A DNA stretch of 64,000 nucleotides from Bacillota bacterium (GCA_017889545.1 JAGFZV010000014.1:1-64000), one strand, 5' to 3'; positions 1 through 8,937 are shown, counted from the stretch's first letter. Program-made: numbers and translations. Notes: generated from the sequence alone by a model not told the origin.

Positions 1-12
1 TATAAAGAAAAG

Positions 13-231
13 ATGCGCCAGGTTGGTTTGAATATTAGCTATTACCGCAAATACAGGAAGATGACTCAACTGCAGTTGTCGGAAAAAGTGAATATCAGCA
101 CATGCTATGTTTCCCAGATCGAAAGAGGGTTAGTCAAAAACGCAGTTTCCTTGCCTGTACTTATGGGGATTGCAGATGCCTTGCAAATTGACATAAAGCA
201 ACTTTTTAGTTTTAGGGATTTGAAAAAATGA
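13..231 (+). CDS. XRE-family helix-turn-helix regulator, possibly 5'-truncated
   Basis: A 72-residue Cro/C1-type DNA-binding protein. The HTH runs over about residues 7-60, with the typical order: a basic first helix, then TQLQLSEKVNIS, the recognition segment YVSQIERG, and a closing helix ending in IDIKQLF. Such proteins repress or switch genes of mobile elements. The reading frame is open to base 1, so the true start may lie outside the window and no ribosome binding site is visible. It precedes two small membrane-type genes on the same strand with gaps of about 14 bases, which suggests one transcript. Confidence 0.75.
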   Translation: MRQVGLNISYYRKYRKMTQLQLSEKVNISTCYVSQIERGLVKNAVSLPVLMGIADALQIDIKQLFSFRDLKK

Positions 232-245
232 AGGAGGCATGATGT

Positions 246-446
246 ATGGTAAAGGGCATTATGATGCTTATTATTGCTGGTGGGAGCGGTTATTTTATTT
301 ACAAGTCTTTATCCGAAAAAGCAACCGGACCATTTACGAAACAGGTGCAACTGTTTTGGTCAGGCGAAGATTGTGGCATATTCGGAAAAGCAATAGTTAT
401 TGCAGTGCCTTTGGGTTTACTGGGATTGATTAATAAAATTCTGTAA
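246..446 (+). CDS. Small hydrophobic protein
   Basis: A 66-residue protein with hydrophobic stretches at about residues 5-20 and 47-65, probably two membrane helices. The start is set by AAGGAGG eight bases upstream of ATG 246. An overlapping reading in another frame from base 239 has a worse start and no family character. I do not recognise the family. Its position between the XRE regulator and another membrane protein suggests a mobile-element accessory or conjugation-type operon. Confidence 0.6.
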   Translation: MVKGIMMLIIAGGSGYFIYKSLSEKATGPFTKQVQLFWSGEDCGIFGKAIVIAVPLGLLGLINKIL

Positions 447-459
447 AGGGGTTGATCAA

Positions 460-771
460 ATGGAATGGCTTTTCTATATTGGGTGGCTGATTGCGGGCAC
501 TGTATTGTACGCAGTAGTATGCAAAGCGTTTAATGTTGTGCATTTTGGGGTCTCCGCAATGTTTAGCTTTTGGTTTGGCTGCATGCTTGCGGTAGGGGTG
601 ATTGGTGCTTTGTTGGGTGGCCTTGTTTTGTCAATTATCTCAATGGTTGTAGGCTTTGTTACAGCGTATTATAAATGGATTATTGGAGCGATAGTAGCTC
701 TTATTATTCTAGGGATATATATTAATAAAACGAATGAGAATACGGGACAAAGTACCGAACAGGAAAAATAG
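460..771 (+). CDS. Small membrane protein, three hydrophobic helices
   Basis: A 103-residue protein with hydrophobic segments at about residues 3-22, 30-58 and 65-88, followed by a polar tail rich in N, T, Q and E. An AAAGGGG ribosome binding site precedes the ATG, 13 bases after the previous stop. No family is recognised. The topology resembles small membrane proteins of conjugative elements, but this is inference from composition only. Confidence 0.6.
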   Translation: MEWLFYIGWLIAGTVLYAVVCKAFNVVHFGVSAMFSFWFGCMLAVGVIGALLGGLVLSIISMVVGFVTAYYKWIIGAIVALIILGIYINKTNENTGQSTEQEK

Positions 772-855
772 GCTTGCGTGCTATTGGATTTTGGCATTTT
801 ATTTAAATTAAATTTAATTGAGTAGAAAGAGCTTGAAAATGAAGGACGACACGGA

Positions 856-888
856 AACAGCCACTGACCTCAAAAGTCAGTGGCTGTT
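856..888 (+). terminator. Perfect hairpin, probable terminator
   Basis: Arms AACAGCCACTGAC and GTCAGTGGCTGTT pair over 13 bp around a 7-base loop, 85 bases after the stop of the small membrane gene. The following tract is only moderately T-rich, so termination is likely but not certain. Confidence 0.6.
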
Positions 889-1076
889 GTCTTAGTGCTC
901 TTTTGCTGTGGGACGTTAAAAGATGATAAGAAAAATGTCGGAAGCGATTTTTAGGTTTAGATTGTAGTTGCAAACAAAATTGACCACAAATGCAGGGCTA
1001 AAATTCTTACTATTGCTAAGACCATTACTCCGGAAAATGCATGCACGACTTTGCTAATACAACAGGATAGATAAAA

Positions 1077-1107
1077 TTCCCCACCCACACAGGTGGGGAA
1101 AAAGTTT
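1077..1107 (+). terminator. Stem-loop with downstream T-run
   Basis: TTCCCCACC pairs with GGTGGGGAA around a 6-base loop, followed by AAAG and a run of five T. It lies in the gene-poor stretch and could be a remnant terminator. Confidence 0.45.
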
Positions 1108-2053
1108 TTCAATAGAAATGCTTTTTTCTTGCAAAAAGAGTTGCTTTAATGCTACATTCTACGACGTCTCACTCTGGATATCTTGTAGTGCAGTGCATAA
1201 AACTTGGGAAACATCACAAAATTTAAAGGTAATGGATGCAAAATGTCGTATGAGTAGTTGTATGACATTTTAGCCTCCTTGTAGCTAAACAAATCCAACT
1301 GATGGGGACCTAACTCCTGATCGTTTTCTTTATCTCACAAAGAAAATTTCGGTATTTATGCTACATACGCTTATACCGCATTTAGTATTAAACCTGAATT
1401 ATTCATGGCGATTTTAAAACGCCGCATCGGTATATAACTTGCCTTGTTAACAACTAAAAAACAGAAATCCACTTCATATCTACTTAAAAATAGGTATGCG
1501 AAGCCTGTCGATCCTAAAATTTGTTTTTTAATTATCAAAGAACAAGCGTTCGCTGTTCTGGCTTCGGGGTCAGTCGCCCAATATTTGCGAGTGTTTCATA
1601 AAACTCATGATATACGGGCAACTGCTGCAAAACTTAAACGTAATGGATCTAGCCGATTTTACTAGTTTTCCTGCAATCTTTAAGAGCTTCAGCCGAATGG
1701 TATCTGCACGGAACTTTTTCATTTTGCCTGGCAAACATAAAAAGGATGGAACCCTTTGGTTTCAGTTGTTGTGATGATGCAGAGAGAATTACAACCAATA
1801 AAGCCGGGAATGCTCGTTATCCGCCACAAAAGATACTATGGGGCGGGAAGTCAGTTAAATCTGGTTTAAGCATAATATTGATGCAGAGAGAGTCGTCACC
1901 CGTAAAATACCTAACAGCGAAACTTTTGCTACCCTATGTAAAAATATAGCAGGATATATTATTTCGGATAAAGAAGAATAGCCATAACGTACTGAAAAAG
2001 TAAATTATGGCTATTTTTACATAGGGCTTCTAAGCAATATTGAGGTCAGTTTG

Positions 2054-2089
2054 CTCCTTTCAAGTTAGAATGAACTTGAAAGGAGTTTT
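2054..2089. terminator. 13-bp hairpin upstream of the two-gene island module
   Basis: CTCCTTTCAAGTT and AACTTGAAAGGAG form a perfect 13-bp stem with a 6-base loop, followed by TTTT. It sits about 140 bases before the start of the NdpA-like gene. It could insulate that gene from upstream transcription or be part of its leader. Confidence 0.5.
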
Positions 2090-2222
2090 GGATCGGCTAC
2101 ACCAAAATGGACAGAACGATTAAGGTTACGAAGGGCGATGAGGGCAGCTTCATCAAAGTTTAATGAAGAGTGAGCGAGGGTTTTCTTGGAGTATTGAGGT
2201 ATATCAAGAGGAGGATAATACC

Positions 2223-3257
2223 ATGCAAATCGCACAAAAATCCATCAGGATAATCGACTATGAACAGCAGAGAATTTTGACAAGAGAGACACCTGCGGCA
2301 TTTGATGCATACGTTGCTGAGTTGATAACCCATATCAGCAACAATGATTCTGTTCGCGAGTATAAAACTCGATCAAACGCAACAGAGGTCATCGGAAGTA
2401 TTTTGAATTTGTGCGCGAATCAAGCCGATACATCGGGTATCTCTTCCAAAATGGATAATGTGGCCAACAGGCTATTACTGAAGGAAGTTGCAGCACAAGA
2501 ACGCATTGCGCGTACAAGAACGAACGTGCAAAAAGGCAGCTTGATTCAGGCGCTACTTTCCGATACAGAAAACAACAACTACATTTACCTGTTGGCCAAG
2601 ATTGAACACTCTGAGTGGGTTGATGATGCCGACTTCACATTTAAAACAGGGTTTTCAAAAGATAAAAAAACAATATGGAAGTCGTGTCTGTTTGATTTGC
2701 CTGACCTGACTGCCACTGAATTTTCTGTAAAAATATACTCCAATACTGTTGCCAAGTATTGGAGCGATGACTTCTTGGAATTAGATGAAATGACCAGCGA
2801 CGAATCCAACACTACTCGAGCATTCAAAGCCATTGATGCCACGCTTAATCAAAACTTTCGGGGCATGTCCAGTCCGGACCATACAATCATCAGAAATGGT
2901 TTTATTTCATATCTTAAGAATAACGACCATATTGATTTTCCGACAATGGTTGATGCCGTCTTGGAAAGTTATGCTCCTGTCGATCCAGATATTAAGCCTG
3001 AAAAAATACAGGACATCAGAACAAAGCTATTGGAGCAACCGAGAAAGAGAGGTTTTGATAGTCAATTTAGACCCGTCAATAGTGCAATCAATGTTCGAAT
3101 AAGAAAAGTCTACAATATCAGCGATGGAATTGATTTGAAGGTTACCAGAGATATAGAAAATTTGTCCGCAACGATACAGGCCATCGAAGACAATGGCATT
3201 AGATATATAAGGGTAAGAACCAGTAACGACGCTACATTTAACAAGTTTCATTATTAA
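2223..3257 (+). CDS. Possible nucleoid-associated (NdpA/YejK, NA37-like) protein
   Basis: A 344-residue soluble protein. The start is ATG 2223 because AGAGGAGG lies just upstream; the frame is open further upstream without a better signal. Layout and spacing recall the NdpA/YejK (NA37) family: a short N-terminal beta segment beginning MQIAQKSIRIIDYEQQ, a central strand region with GSLIQALLSD and YIYLLAKIEH, then a long segment (KIYSNTVAKYWSDDFLELDEM) leading into a helical C-terminal part. The resemblance is by eye and weak. The known family binds DNA; some relatives occur in defence contexts. It is followed 38 bases later by a membrane-anchored protein in the same orientation, and both are more AT-rich than the chromosome core, which suggests a transferred two-gene module. 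Confidence 0.55.
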   Translation: MQIAQKSIRIIDYEQQRILTRETPAAFDAYVAELITHISNNDSVREYKTRSNATEVIGSILNLCANQADTSGISSKMDNVANRLLLKEVAAQERIARTRTNVQKGSLIQALLSDTENNNYIYLLAKIEHSEWVDDADFTFKTGFSKDKKTIWKSCLFDLPDLTATEFSVKIYSNTVAKYWSDDFLELDEMTSDESNTTRAFKAIDATLNQNFRGMSSPDHTIIRNGFISYLKNNDHIDFPTMVDAVLESYAPVDPDIKPEKIQDIRTKLLEQPRKRGFDSQFRPVNSAINVRIRKVYNISDGIDLKVTRDIENLSATIQAIEDNGIRYIRVRTSNDATFNKFHY

Positions 3258-3295
3258 GTATTCCCGATAATCGACTCAGGGAAAGGAGATGCAAC

Positions 3296-4777
3296 ATGAA
3301 ACTGTTTTCTGAAATTAAGCGGATATTTCAATGTGAAGAACTTTGCATCTCTGAGCGAAGGAGTACGGTTGAGGCTTCATTGACAACAACAATTCAGAGA
3401 CTTCCTGATATATCCAATATTGAGTTAATTTGCAGTCTTGTTCCTTTGCGAGATACTTTGACGATGTCCTTCAAAAATGATAGCAATGACATATTAAGTG
3501 TTTCGAATAAATTGATGATTATGCCTGATTTCGCAAGACTGACTGAAGGAATGACACAGAATGACAACATCGAAATAAGAATTCAAATTGACAAGACTGT
3601 TTCGGCAAATAAATTCTCTATATACAATTTTGATACATTTTCTGAAGATTTATTGCGTATTCCTATGGTCGATATTTTGAAATGGTTTTCTGAACTTTTC
3701 TCATCTTATGAATACTTGGTGTTTGAAGTGTTTGACTCAAATATCTCGTTTTCATCAGAAACGATGGCATTCGTGTCTAACGAAAGTTCGGTGTTTTCAC
3801 CGAGCTTTACAAGAAGTCAACGGTTGCGCGTTTGTAAAGAAACAGCGTATTTTTATAACATGAATACCTTCGAGGTAATCCCGGAAGACTTCGTCATTGA
3901 GGGAATAGAGCAAAACGATAATTGTTTTAGACCGCTCTTTGAAAAATTGGCAACAATACTTTCATTAATTTATGTGGCATCGTCTGCTTCTATTGTGGAA
4001 ACAGCTCTTAACATCCAAATTAATGGACAAAGAGCTATAACTCACTCATTTGACCTAGAAAGCATTCGCAAAAACCCAAAGTGGTTATCCATTTATTATT
4101 GGATTTATACGGATGGAAACCCAACCGACAAGGCGCTCATTGCTCACAATGTTATTAGCCTTCATTGCAAATATGCCGATTTGTTGGACATAGACGAAAA
4201 AGTTTATGATTCCATCAAGTCAAACTATAATCTATACTTAAGAAATAATGTTGTTCATTACCTCGAGTTAAAAAAAGACATCTCAAAGTTTATTCGAGAT
4301 GTTGTAGCTCAGGTTGGGGATTATGTAGTATCAACCCTAAATAAATTCAAAACTAACTTGATTGCAATATTTGGTTTTCTTTTTACGGTCGTTTTAACAA
4401 AAGTCGGAGCGACTCAGAGGTGGGACAACATTTTTTCAAGAGATGCCATTTACATTATTGAGTTAGTAATTATAGGTTCATTGGTATATTTGGTGATTTG
4501 TTTTTTCGAGGTACGTTACAAACTGAAGAAAACGGAACAGGCATACAATGCGCTCAAGAACAACTACGAAGATATTCTTTCTGAGGCAGAAATTAAGGAA
4601 GCGTTTGGAAAAGACAAGCTCTTTGTAGATGCAGAAAAATCCACGAGAAAGGGGATTTTTTTGTGGTCAGCTATTTGGGGAGTATTATTAATTGCAACAA
4701 TTATTATTATTGAGTTCATTACATCAAATAGAGGTGTATTTTCGTGGTTACTTCAAAAAATATTTGTCGTTAATTAG
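3296..4777 (+). CDS. Unrecognised protein with C-terminal membrane helices
   Basis: A 493-residue protein preceded by GGAAAGGAG. The first ~355 residues are polar with no motif I recognise. Three hydrophobic segments follow, at about residues 358-375 (NLIAIFGFLFTVVLTKVG), 390-410 (IIELVIIGSLVYLVICFF) and 455-475. Between the second and third is a charged helical stretch (KKTEQAYNALKNNYEDILSEAE) that may form a coiled coil. A large cytoplasmic sensor region coupled to a few C-terminal helices is a common layout for membrane-disrupting effectors of phage-defence systems. Pairing with the preceding NdpA-like gene supports a shared function, but this remains inference. Confidence 0.6.
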   Translation: MKLFSEIKRIFQCEELCISERRSTVEASLTTTIQRLPDISNIELICSLVPLRDTLTMSFKNDSNDILSVSNKLMIMPDFARLTEGMTQNDNIEIRIQIDKTVSANKFSIYNFDTFSEDLLRIPMVDILKWFSELFSSYEYLVFEVFDSNISFSSETMAFVSNESSVFSPSFTRSQRLRVCKETAYFYNMNTFEVIPEDFVIEGIEQNDNCFRPLFEKLATILSLIYVASSASIVETALNIQINGQRAITHSFDLESIRKNPKWLSIYYWIYTDGNPTDKALIAHNVISLHCKYADLLDIDEKVYDSIKSNYNLYLRNNVVHYLELKKDISKFIRDVVAQVGDYVVSTLNKFKTNLIAIFGFLFTVVLTKVGATQRWDNIFSRDAIYIIELVIIGSLVYLVICFFEVRYKLKKTEQAYNALKNNYEDILSEAEIKEAFGKDKLFVDAEKSTRKGIFLWSAIWGVLLIATIIIIEFITSNRGVFSWLLQKIFVVN

Positions 4778-5233
4778 CGCAATCTGCAAAAACAATGCTT
4801 AAAAAGAAGGAACATTGTAAGACGAATGTCATATCGCGAATTGCTATCGGCGGTTTATGTGCATCTATTTTGTCGACATTAAACAAGTAAATCCGAAAAA
4901 GTCGAAATCTAGAAAGCGCATTGGGGGGACAGTTATTTTGATGCGTTTTTAAAGTGGTGCTTTGCAGTGGCACGGATCAGCGAAGCGGACCCCTGTCCGA
5001 AAAAATTATTAACTGATATTTGGGAAGACAAGGGGATGCTTAAAAAACTGCTTATCCACTGCTTGTTTTCTTAATACTGATAGAAAATGAAAGAAAATAA
5101 GAACAAATAATGTGAAATTTAGATAGTTCACTACAATTTGCTGGCAAAATAAAAATGGCTATAAACCCTTATGGAATAGGGGTTTAACAGATGGGACTTT
5201 AAAATAAAAATACCAGGAATTATGCTGGTTTCC
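4778..5233. other. Non-coding island end next to the tRNA fragment
   Basis: No supported gene. Broken open stretches around 4830-5040 look like decayed coding DNA. An inverted repeat at 5162-5186 (TAAACCC ... GGGTTTA) lies about 50 bases before the tRNA-Gly fragment and could be a terminator or a recombination arm site. Confidence 0.45.
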
Positions 5234-5281
5234 GGCTTCCCAAGCCGCGGGCCGCTGGTTCGAATCCCTTTGCCCGCTCCA
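5234..5281 (+). repeat. 3' fragment of tRNA-Gly(CCC), attachment-site scar (copy A)
   Basis: The fragment starts in the anticodon arm with loop TTCCCAA (anticodon CCC) and continues through the T loop TTCGAAT to an acceptor end TGCCCGC plus TCCA. No D arm or 5' acceptor strand lies upstream. The T stem is damaged (GCTGG opposite CCCTT), so this is not a working gene. A 3' tRNA fragment of this kind is what site-specific integration into a tRNA 3' end leaves at the far side of an element. The element would lie to the left, bases 1-5233. Confidence 0.75.
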
Positions 5282-5289
5282 GCAAATTC

Positions 5290-5322
5290 AAGCCTTCCGA
5301 CGATTTTTCGGAAGGCTTTTTT
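5290..5322 (+). terminator. Terminator after the tRNA-Gly fragment
   Basis: AAGCCTTCCGA pairs with TCGGAAGGCTT (11 bp) and is followed by a T run. It would have been the original terminator of the tRNA-Gly transcript and so marks native chromosome to the right of the scar. Confidence 0.8.
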
Positions 5323-5637
5323 GATATTAGAGAAAGCATACGTTTTTTGAGGCTGTGAGATGAGAAAAGACTCGACTTTGTCGAAGATCAGGCAATGCAG
5401 AAAAATATTGTATGGCATATATATTTTGATCAGTCTGGAAATCTGGCATTGACGTTTTATGTCTTGAAATGTCGCACTTGACCTGACAATTCACATATAC
5501 AAAAACTTACAGAGCAAATTCCTATATACATCTCAATCAATATGATTCTTAAGGCGCAAAATAAGGCGCAAAAGTTAAAATATACAATAAAAAAAACAAA
5601 AAAAAGGCTCCAAGATGCTTGGAAACCTTGATTTCAC
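5323..5637. other. Non-coding spacer with a 12-bp tandem repeat
   Basis: No gene is supported. AAGGCGCAAAAT and AAGGCGCAAAAG stand directly adjacent at 5551-5574. Short direct repeats like this serve as integrase arm sites near tRNA genes, and the tRNA-Thr 3' end is about 65 bases away. No integrase is adjacent, so it may be a scar. Confidence 0.4.
5598..5627 (-). terminator. Terminator of tRNA-Thr
   Basis: On the minus strand GGTTTCCAAG pairs with CTTGGAGCC around a short loop and is followed by a run of T (A on the plus strand, about 5598-5605). It lies 11 bases beyond the tRNA-Thr 3' end. Confidence 0.75.
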
Positions 5638-5713
5638 TGGAGCCGATAATAGGATTCGAACCTACGACCCTCTCATTACGAATGAGATGCTCTACCAGCT
5701 GAGCTATACCGGC
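5638..5713 (-). tRNA. tRNA-Thr (anticodon CGT)
   Basis: A 76-base gene with encoded CCA. The acceptor strands GCCGGTA and TATCGGC pair. The D arm contains TAGCTCAGCTGGTAGAGC, the anticodon stem CTCAT/ATGAG encloses TTCGTAA (anticodon CGT, Thr codon ACG), and the T loop is TTCGAAT. All arms are intact, so this is a functional tRNA, transcribed on the minus strand and followed by its terminator. Confidence 0.95.
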
Positions 5714-5784
5714 GCTGACTCGCTATTTATTTTACCTGCTATATCAGAAAATGTCAAGGCGAGCTCACATTTCTTTACTTCTTC

Positions 5785-7212
5785 CTATAGTCCGCACCAT
5801 TTCCAATACGGATAAGCGATAAGCACGAGGAATATTCCGGTAACGAACATACGGGGAAGCATCACTCTGATTATGGAGTTTAAAGACATATAGCCGAAGG
5901 AATACACGTACAGCAGTACGGCATATTCATAGGGGAATAAATACTGGTCTACGCCATATTTGAAAACATAGACGAGCAAATACGGATGAATACCTAATTG
6001 GAGGGCAATCTCAGCAATAGTCGTGGTAAACATCGCCACTGCCGCCAACGGTGTTAAGAAAAACTTCAAAACAACGCCGAAGAAATACACACACATATAG
6101 GTATACAGCGAACTTCCTTGAAGCATCGGAATTAACGTATTGGCCGCCAATTTAACAATGCCCGTCTGTCCGGCAATTGGTCCGATTGACATTGCGCCAG
6201 CCACGAAAAACACCATTGCAAAATTGGTCTTGTTTAAATCCTGCACCTTCAGCACGCCTACCCCAGGGATAAATGCAGCGGCGGCAACCATCATCAGCAC
6301 CCAGCCGACATCAACTTTGTGAAGAAAATCGGTCACCATTAAAAGCAATGCAAGTCCAAGAAAAACAGCAGCTTTCTTTTCTTGCCCTGACATAGGACCC
6401 AATTCCTGATAACGCGTTTTAATCACGTCGATTGAATCAAATTCCTTGTCAGGCTTAATCGTCAAAAATAAAACGAACAAGGCAAGAAAGCTATAGATAA
6501 CACCAATAATCGCATTATGAAGAGCAAATTCACCCCAGGTAATCATCGTGCCTGTTACTTTTGCTACTAGGCCCATTGCCAGTGGTCCATCGCCTGCTCC
6601 GGTAAGATAGCTGAGCTTTGGTCCGGCCACAGCCAGAAATGCGCCCAGCATGATCCCCGATGCGGTTTTCGATTGCGGTTCCAGATTTAAAGCCTGGCAA
6701 ATTGAAACCCCAATAATGGCAAACAGGGCTGCCTTCCCAATAATGGAAGGGATCAAGGGAGCAACCACAAGACCGCCTAGCATCAAGCCAATTATGGTCC
6801 GTTTATACGATCCGCCGGTAATAAGAATGGCTTTGTATGCTACCCTTGACGCCAAGCCGGTCGTCATCATCATGGCGGTGAGAATTAAGCCGCCAAATGA
6901 GATCCACGGAACATTCGTCAGCCATGGCGAAAACGCATCCTTGGCCGTTGCTACGCCGACAACAATATACAGCACGGGCAAGATAAAACCGACGACAACT
7001 TCAGGGATAATTCCAAACACCCATGACGCCACTGCCCATGACGTTATCGCTAAAAATTTCAAGATAGGTTTCGTTAACACCGGAGTTGCGGGCATCAAAA
7101 AAAAGATCAGAGGAACACCAAATGCAATGATCCATTGTAAATATAATTTCGTTTTAGATTTGGGTTTTGCTTCGAGTTTGGGGGAACTTGGGGGTTTTTG
7201 TGTAGTACTCAT
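5785..7212 (-). CDS. DASS/SLC13-type anion permease
   Basis: A 475-residue inner-membrane protein of the divalent anion:Na+ symporter type. It has a short polar N terminus rich in P, S and K, then a dozen or so hydrophobic segments. Family-like stretches include the region around residues 95-120 (PWLTNVPWISFGGLILTA) and a late segment with MFTTTIAEIALQLG. Substrates in the family are di- and tricarboxylates or sulfate; which applies here cannot be read from sequence. The start is ATG 7212, preceded by AAGGAGG; the frame stays open 17 codons upstream without such a site. Arylsulfotransferase 1 lies upstream on the same strand, so uptake of an anionic substrate or export of sulfate for that pathway is a reasonable guess. 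Confidence 0.85.
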   Translation of the reverse strand: MSTTQKPPSSPKLEAKPKSKTKLYLQWIIAFGVPLIFFLMPATPVLTKPILKFLAITSWAVASWVFGIIPEVVVGFILPVLYIVVGVATAKDAFSPWLTNVPWISFGGLILTAMMMTTGLASRVAYKAILITGGSYKRTIIGLMLGGLVVAPLIPSIIGKAALFAIIGVSICQALNLEPQSKTASGIMLGAFLAVAGPKLSYLTGAGDGPLAMGLVAKVTGTMITWGEFALHNAIIGVIYSFLALFVLFLTIKPDKEFDSIDVIKTRYQELGPMSGQEKKAAVFLGLALLLMVTDFLHKVDVGWVLMMVAAAAFIPGVGVLKVQDLNKTNFAMVFFVAGAMSIGPIAGQTGIVKLAANTLIPMLQGSSLYTYMCVYFFGVVLKFFLTPLAAVAMFTTTIAEIALQLGIHPYLLVYVFKYGVDQYLFPYEYAVLLYVYSFGYMSLNSIIRVMLPRMFVTGIFLVLIAYPYWKWCGL

Positions 7213-7320
7213 GTTATCCTCCTTAATTCTAAATAGTTCCAGAAACATTCCTTTTTTACACAATACCGATTTGAAAAATCTTCATTGTTGTTTGTATGAT
7301 CTTTCACTTATCCGGTCACA

Positions 7321-7359
7321 AGCTAATCCAGACGGGGACAAAATCCGCCTGGATTAGCT
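7321..7359. terminator. Stem-loop between arylsulfotransferase 1 and the permease
   Basis: AGCTAATCCAG and CTGGATTAGCT form an 11-bp stem. Neither side has a strong T tract, so it may be an RNA processing or attenuation element rather than a full terminator. Confidence 0.5.
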
Positions 7360-7402
7360 GTAATCTTTGTCTTAAAAAGTATTCGTTCCCCGGTTTTTAC
7401 TT

Positions 7403-8845
7403 TTATTCCTCAACTTCTTCCGCTGCGGCTACGCACAGTGCGGTAGAACCATGATAGGCTCCCACACCGGCAACAACGGTCTCTTTTTTGCGGCCCAGCG
7501 GCGCAGCTCCCGGAACACGGAACGTTTTCGGATCGATTGGAACGATCGGAACCTGTTGCGGAGTCTCCAGTTGCGGAACCCATTCATATGGCGCCCGGTA
7601 TGCCCGGTAAACCATATTGGTTTTCATATGCTGTCCCCAATAAGGGCTGATGTATTCCCAGACAATTTCGTGCTCGGCAGTTACTTCGATGACACGGCCG
7701 CCGGATCCTTCCGTGATCAAGGTGTTGCCGTTCGGCAAACGCTGTGCGCCGCTGATGAACGGGCTATAGAAACGGTTGCTGTCAACCGGATGAACCCAGC
7801 CAGCTTCCAGCGGAGTGTATTGCCAAACAATTTTCAGCGTAATCGGATCGAACTCCAATATACGGGAATAATCACGCAGTGCATTTTTTGCACCAATGGG
7901 AGCACCCGGGTTCGGCGCACCATAGCCAGCCCAGCCGCCATTGTCGAATACCAGAATATTTCCTTCGCCAGGCAGTCCGCGCGGAATCATGTGGACATGA
8001 TGCTGTCCGATAATCCAGCCTAATTTTTTCAATTCCGGACTGCTATCGTAGTACGGTCCCACTTTCCAAACAACTTTACCGGTTTTCTTGTCAATAATCG
8101 CCAGAATATTCGTTTCCCTGCCATCCCAGATAATATTATCCGGGTGGAAGCGCTCATCGCCCGCATCATACCACTTGTTTGGTCCTAAAACCGACATGGA
8201 GTTGATATGCATCCAGTCGCCCATTCCACCGCCGGCGGTACGCATGTTAGGATCTCTGTACAAAACATTTTTAGCTGCTTCGTCAAAGCCATACTCATCA
8301 AAATGGTCGCTGCAAGTCCATTCCCAAACAATGTCGCCGTCCCAGGTTACTTCAATAATCGTATCATCCAGTAGATTTTTTTCGGATATCTTCGTGTTCT
8401 TCAGATTCTTGTGGCACAAAATCAAGGTATTCCCTTTATCCACAAGCGGATCCATTCCCGGAACATAGTAGCCGACTGGGTTCCCCTGACGTTGATAATC
8501 ATGATGCTGCCGGGCCATCCACTGCGCCTTTTCGCCCGGATCTTCAATATATTCATATTGGTCAAATTTCCAAACAATATTTCCATCCCAGTCCACTTGA
8601 ACCAGATCTGTCTGGTCCTGCATCCCGAATGCCGGGTTCCGCAAACCAAGATGTCCAACCACATGACCGCCCGGCAGCAGCTTATTGGGAAAGCCGTGCA
8701 ATCCTTTCCAAAGGTTTAATTCGGTTCCGTTCATGTCCAGAAGCAGCGCGCCTACTTCTTTGGCCTGAAAAATTGTGTACCCGTTCCAGCATTTATCTGG
8801 ATTATACACTGTTACTCCGGTTGGATATACGCTAGGATACGTCAT
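7403..8845 (-). CDS. Arylsulfotransferase-family beta-propeller protein (copy 1)
   Basis: A 480-residue protein of the ASST/Arylsulfotran family, whose characterised members transfer sulfuryl groups between phenols through a catalytic histidine. Propeller blade motifs repeat along the chain (DGNIVWKF, DGDIVWEW, TGKVVWKV, LKIVWQY, HEIVWEY). Conserved histidine clusters lie in ARQHHDYQ, DWMHINSMS and GQHHVHMIPRG. There is no signal peptide, unlike the periplasmic E. coli enzyme, so a cytoplasmic location is likely. The start is ATG 8845 with AAAGGAGAG upstream; the frame is open 17 codons further without a better site. Copy 2 at 12002-13435 is a close paralogue. The C terminus (GAAPxG ... VAGV ... 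TALCVAA) is shared by the two and is not part of a blade. Actual chemistry is inferred from family only. Confidence 0.8.
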   Translation of the reverse strand: MTYPSVYPTGVTVYNPDKCWNGYTIFQAKEVGALLLDMNGTELNLWKGLHGFPNKLLPGGHVVGHLGLRNPAFGMQDQTDLVQVDWDGNIVWKFDQYEYIEDPGEKAQWMARQHHDYQRQGNPVGYYVPGMDPLVDKGNTLILCHKNLKNTKISEKNLLDDTIIEVTWDGDIVWEWTCSDHFDEYGFDEAAKNVLYRDPNMRTAGGGMGDWMHINSMSVLGPNKWYDAGDERFHPDNIIWDGRETNILAIIDKKTGKVVWKVGPYYDSSPELKKLGWIIGQHHVHMIPRGLPGEGNILVFDNGGWAGYGAPNPGAPIGAKNALRDYSRILEFDPITLKIVWQYTPLEAGWVHPVDSNRFYSPFISGAQRLPNGNTLITEGSGGRVIEVTAEHEIVWEYISPYWGQHMKTNMVYRAYRAPYEWVPQLETPQQVPIVPIDPKTFRVPGAAPLGRKKETVVAGVGAYHGSTALCVAAAEEVEE

Positions 8846-8901
8846 AATAATCTCTCCTTTATTTTTATCCCCTTGATGCCGGTAGCAAGGCAGCATAGGA
8901 T

Positions 8902-8937
8902 ATAATAGCGTTAATCTCTTTGTTCTAATAGTAACAA
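8902..8937 (-). promoter_or_regulatory. Candidate Crp/Fnr-type operator upstream of arylsulfotransferase 1
   Basis: TTGTT-N8-AACAA at 8920-8937 is an 18-base perfect dyad, with a possible -10 (TATTAT) at 8902-8907 on the minus strand. The half-site spacing suits a Crp/Fnr dimer. The Crp-type gene 9063-9758 lies directly upstream. A second dyad of the same geometry (TTGTA-N8-TACAA) is found at 16292-16309. Confidence 0.5.

Larger units (their letters stand above)
772..2222. other. Long region without a convincing gene
   Basis: About 1.4 kb in which I see no supported coding region. Short open stretches at 1444-1665 and 1746-1949 have no recognisable domain, no good ribosome binding site and irregular composition. 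The region carries three clear hairpins (859-885, 1077-1100, 2054-2085). An 18-codon open stretch begins at ATG 2107 and ends in TAA just before the next gene. The likeliest reading is decayed mobile-element DNA. Confidence 0.5.

Noticed and set aside
1444-1949. Two short plus-strand frames in the gene-poor region
   Set aside because: No ribosome binding site, no domain and odd composition; treated as degenerate DNA.
2223-4777. Kiwa defence system
   Set aside because: The order (soluble protein first, then a 493-residue protein with C-terminal helices) and sizes do not fit the small polytopic KwaA plus KwaB.
5131-5418. Minus-strand open frame over the tRNA-Gly fragment
   Set aside because: It reads through tRNA and terminator sequence and has no domain; a chance frame.
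6650-7357. Long plus-strand frame opposite the anion permease
   Set aside because: It is the antisense of hydrophobic codons, without a ribosome binding site or any family pattern.
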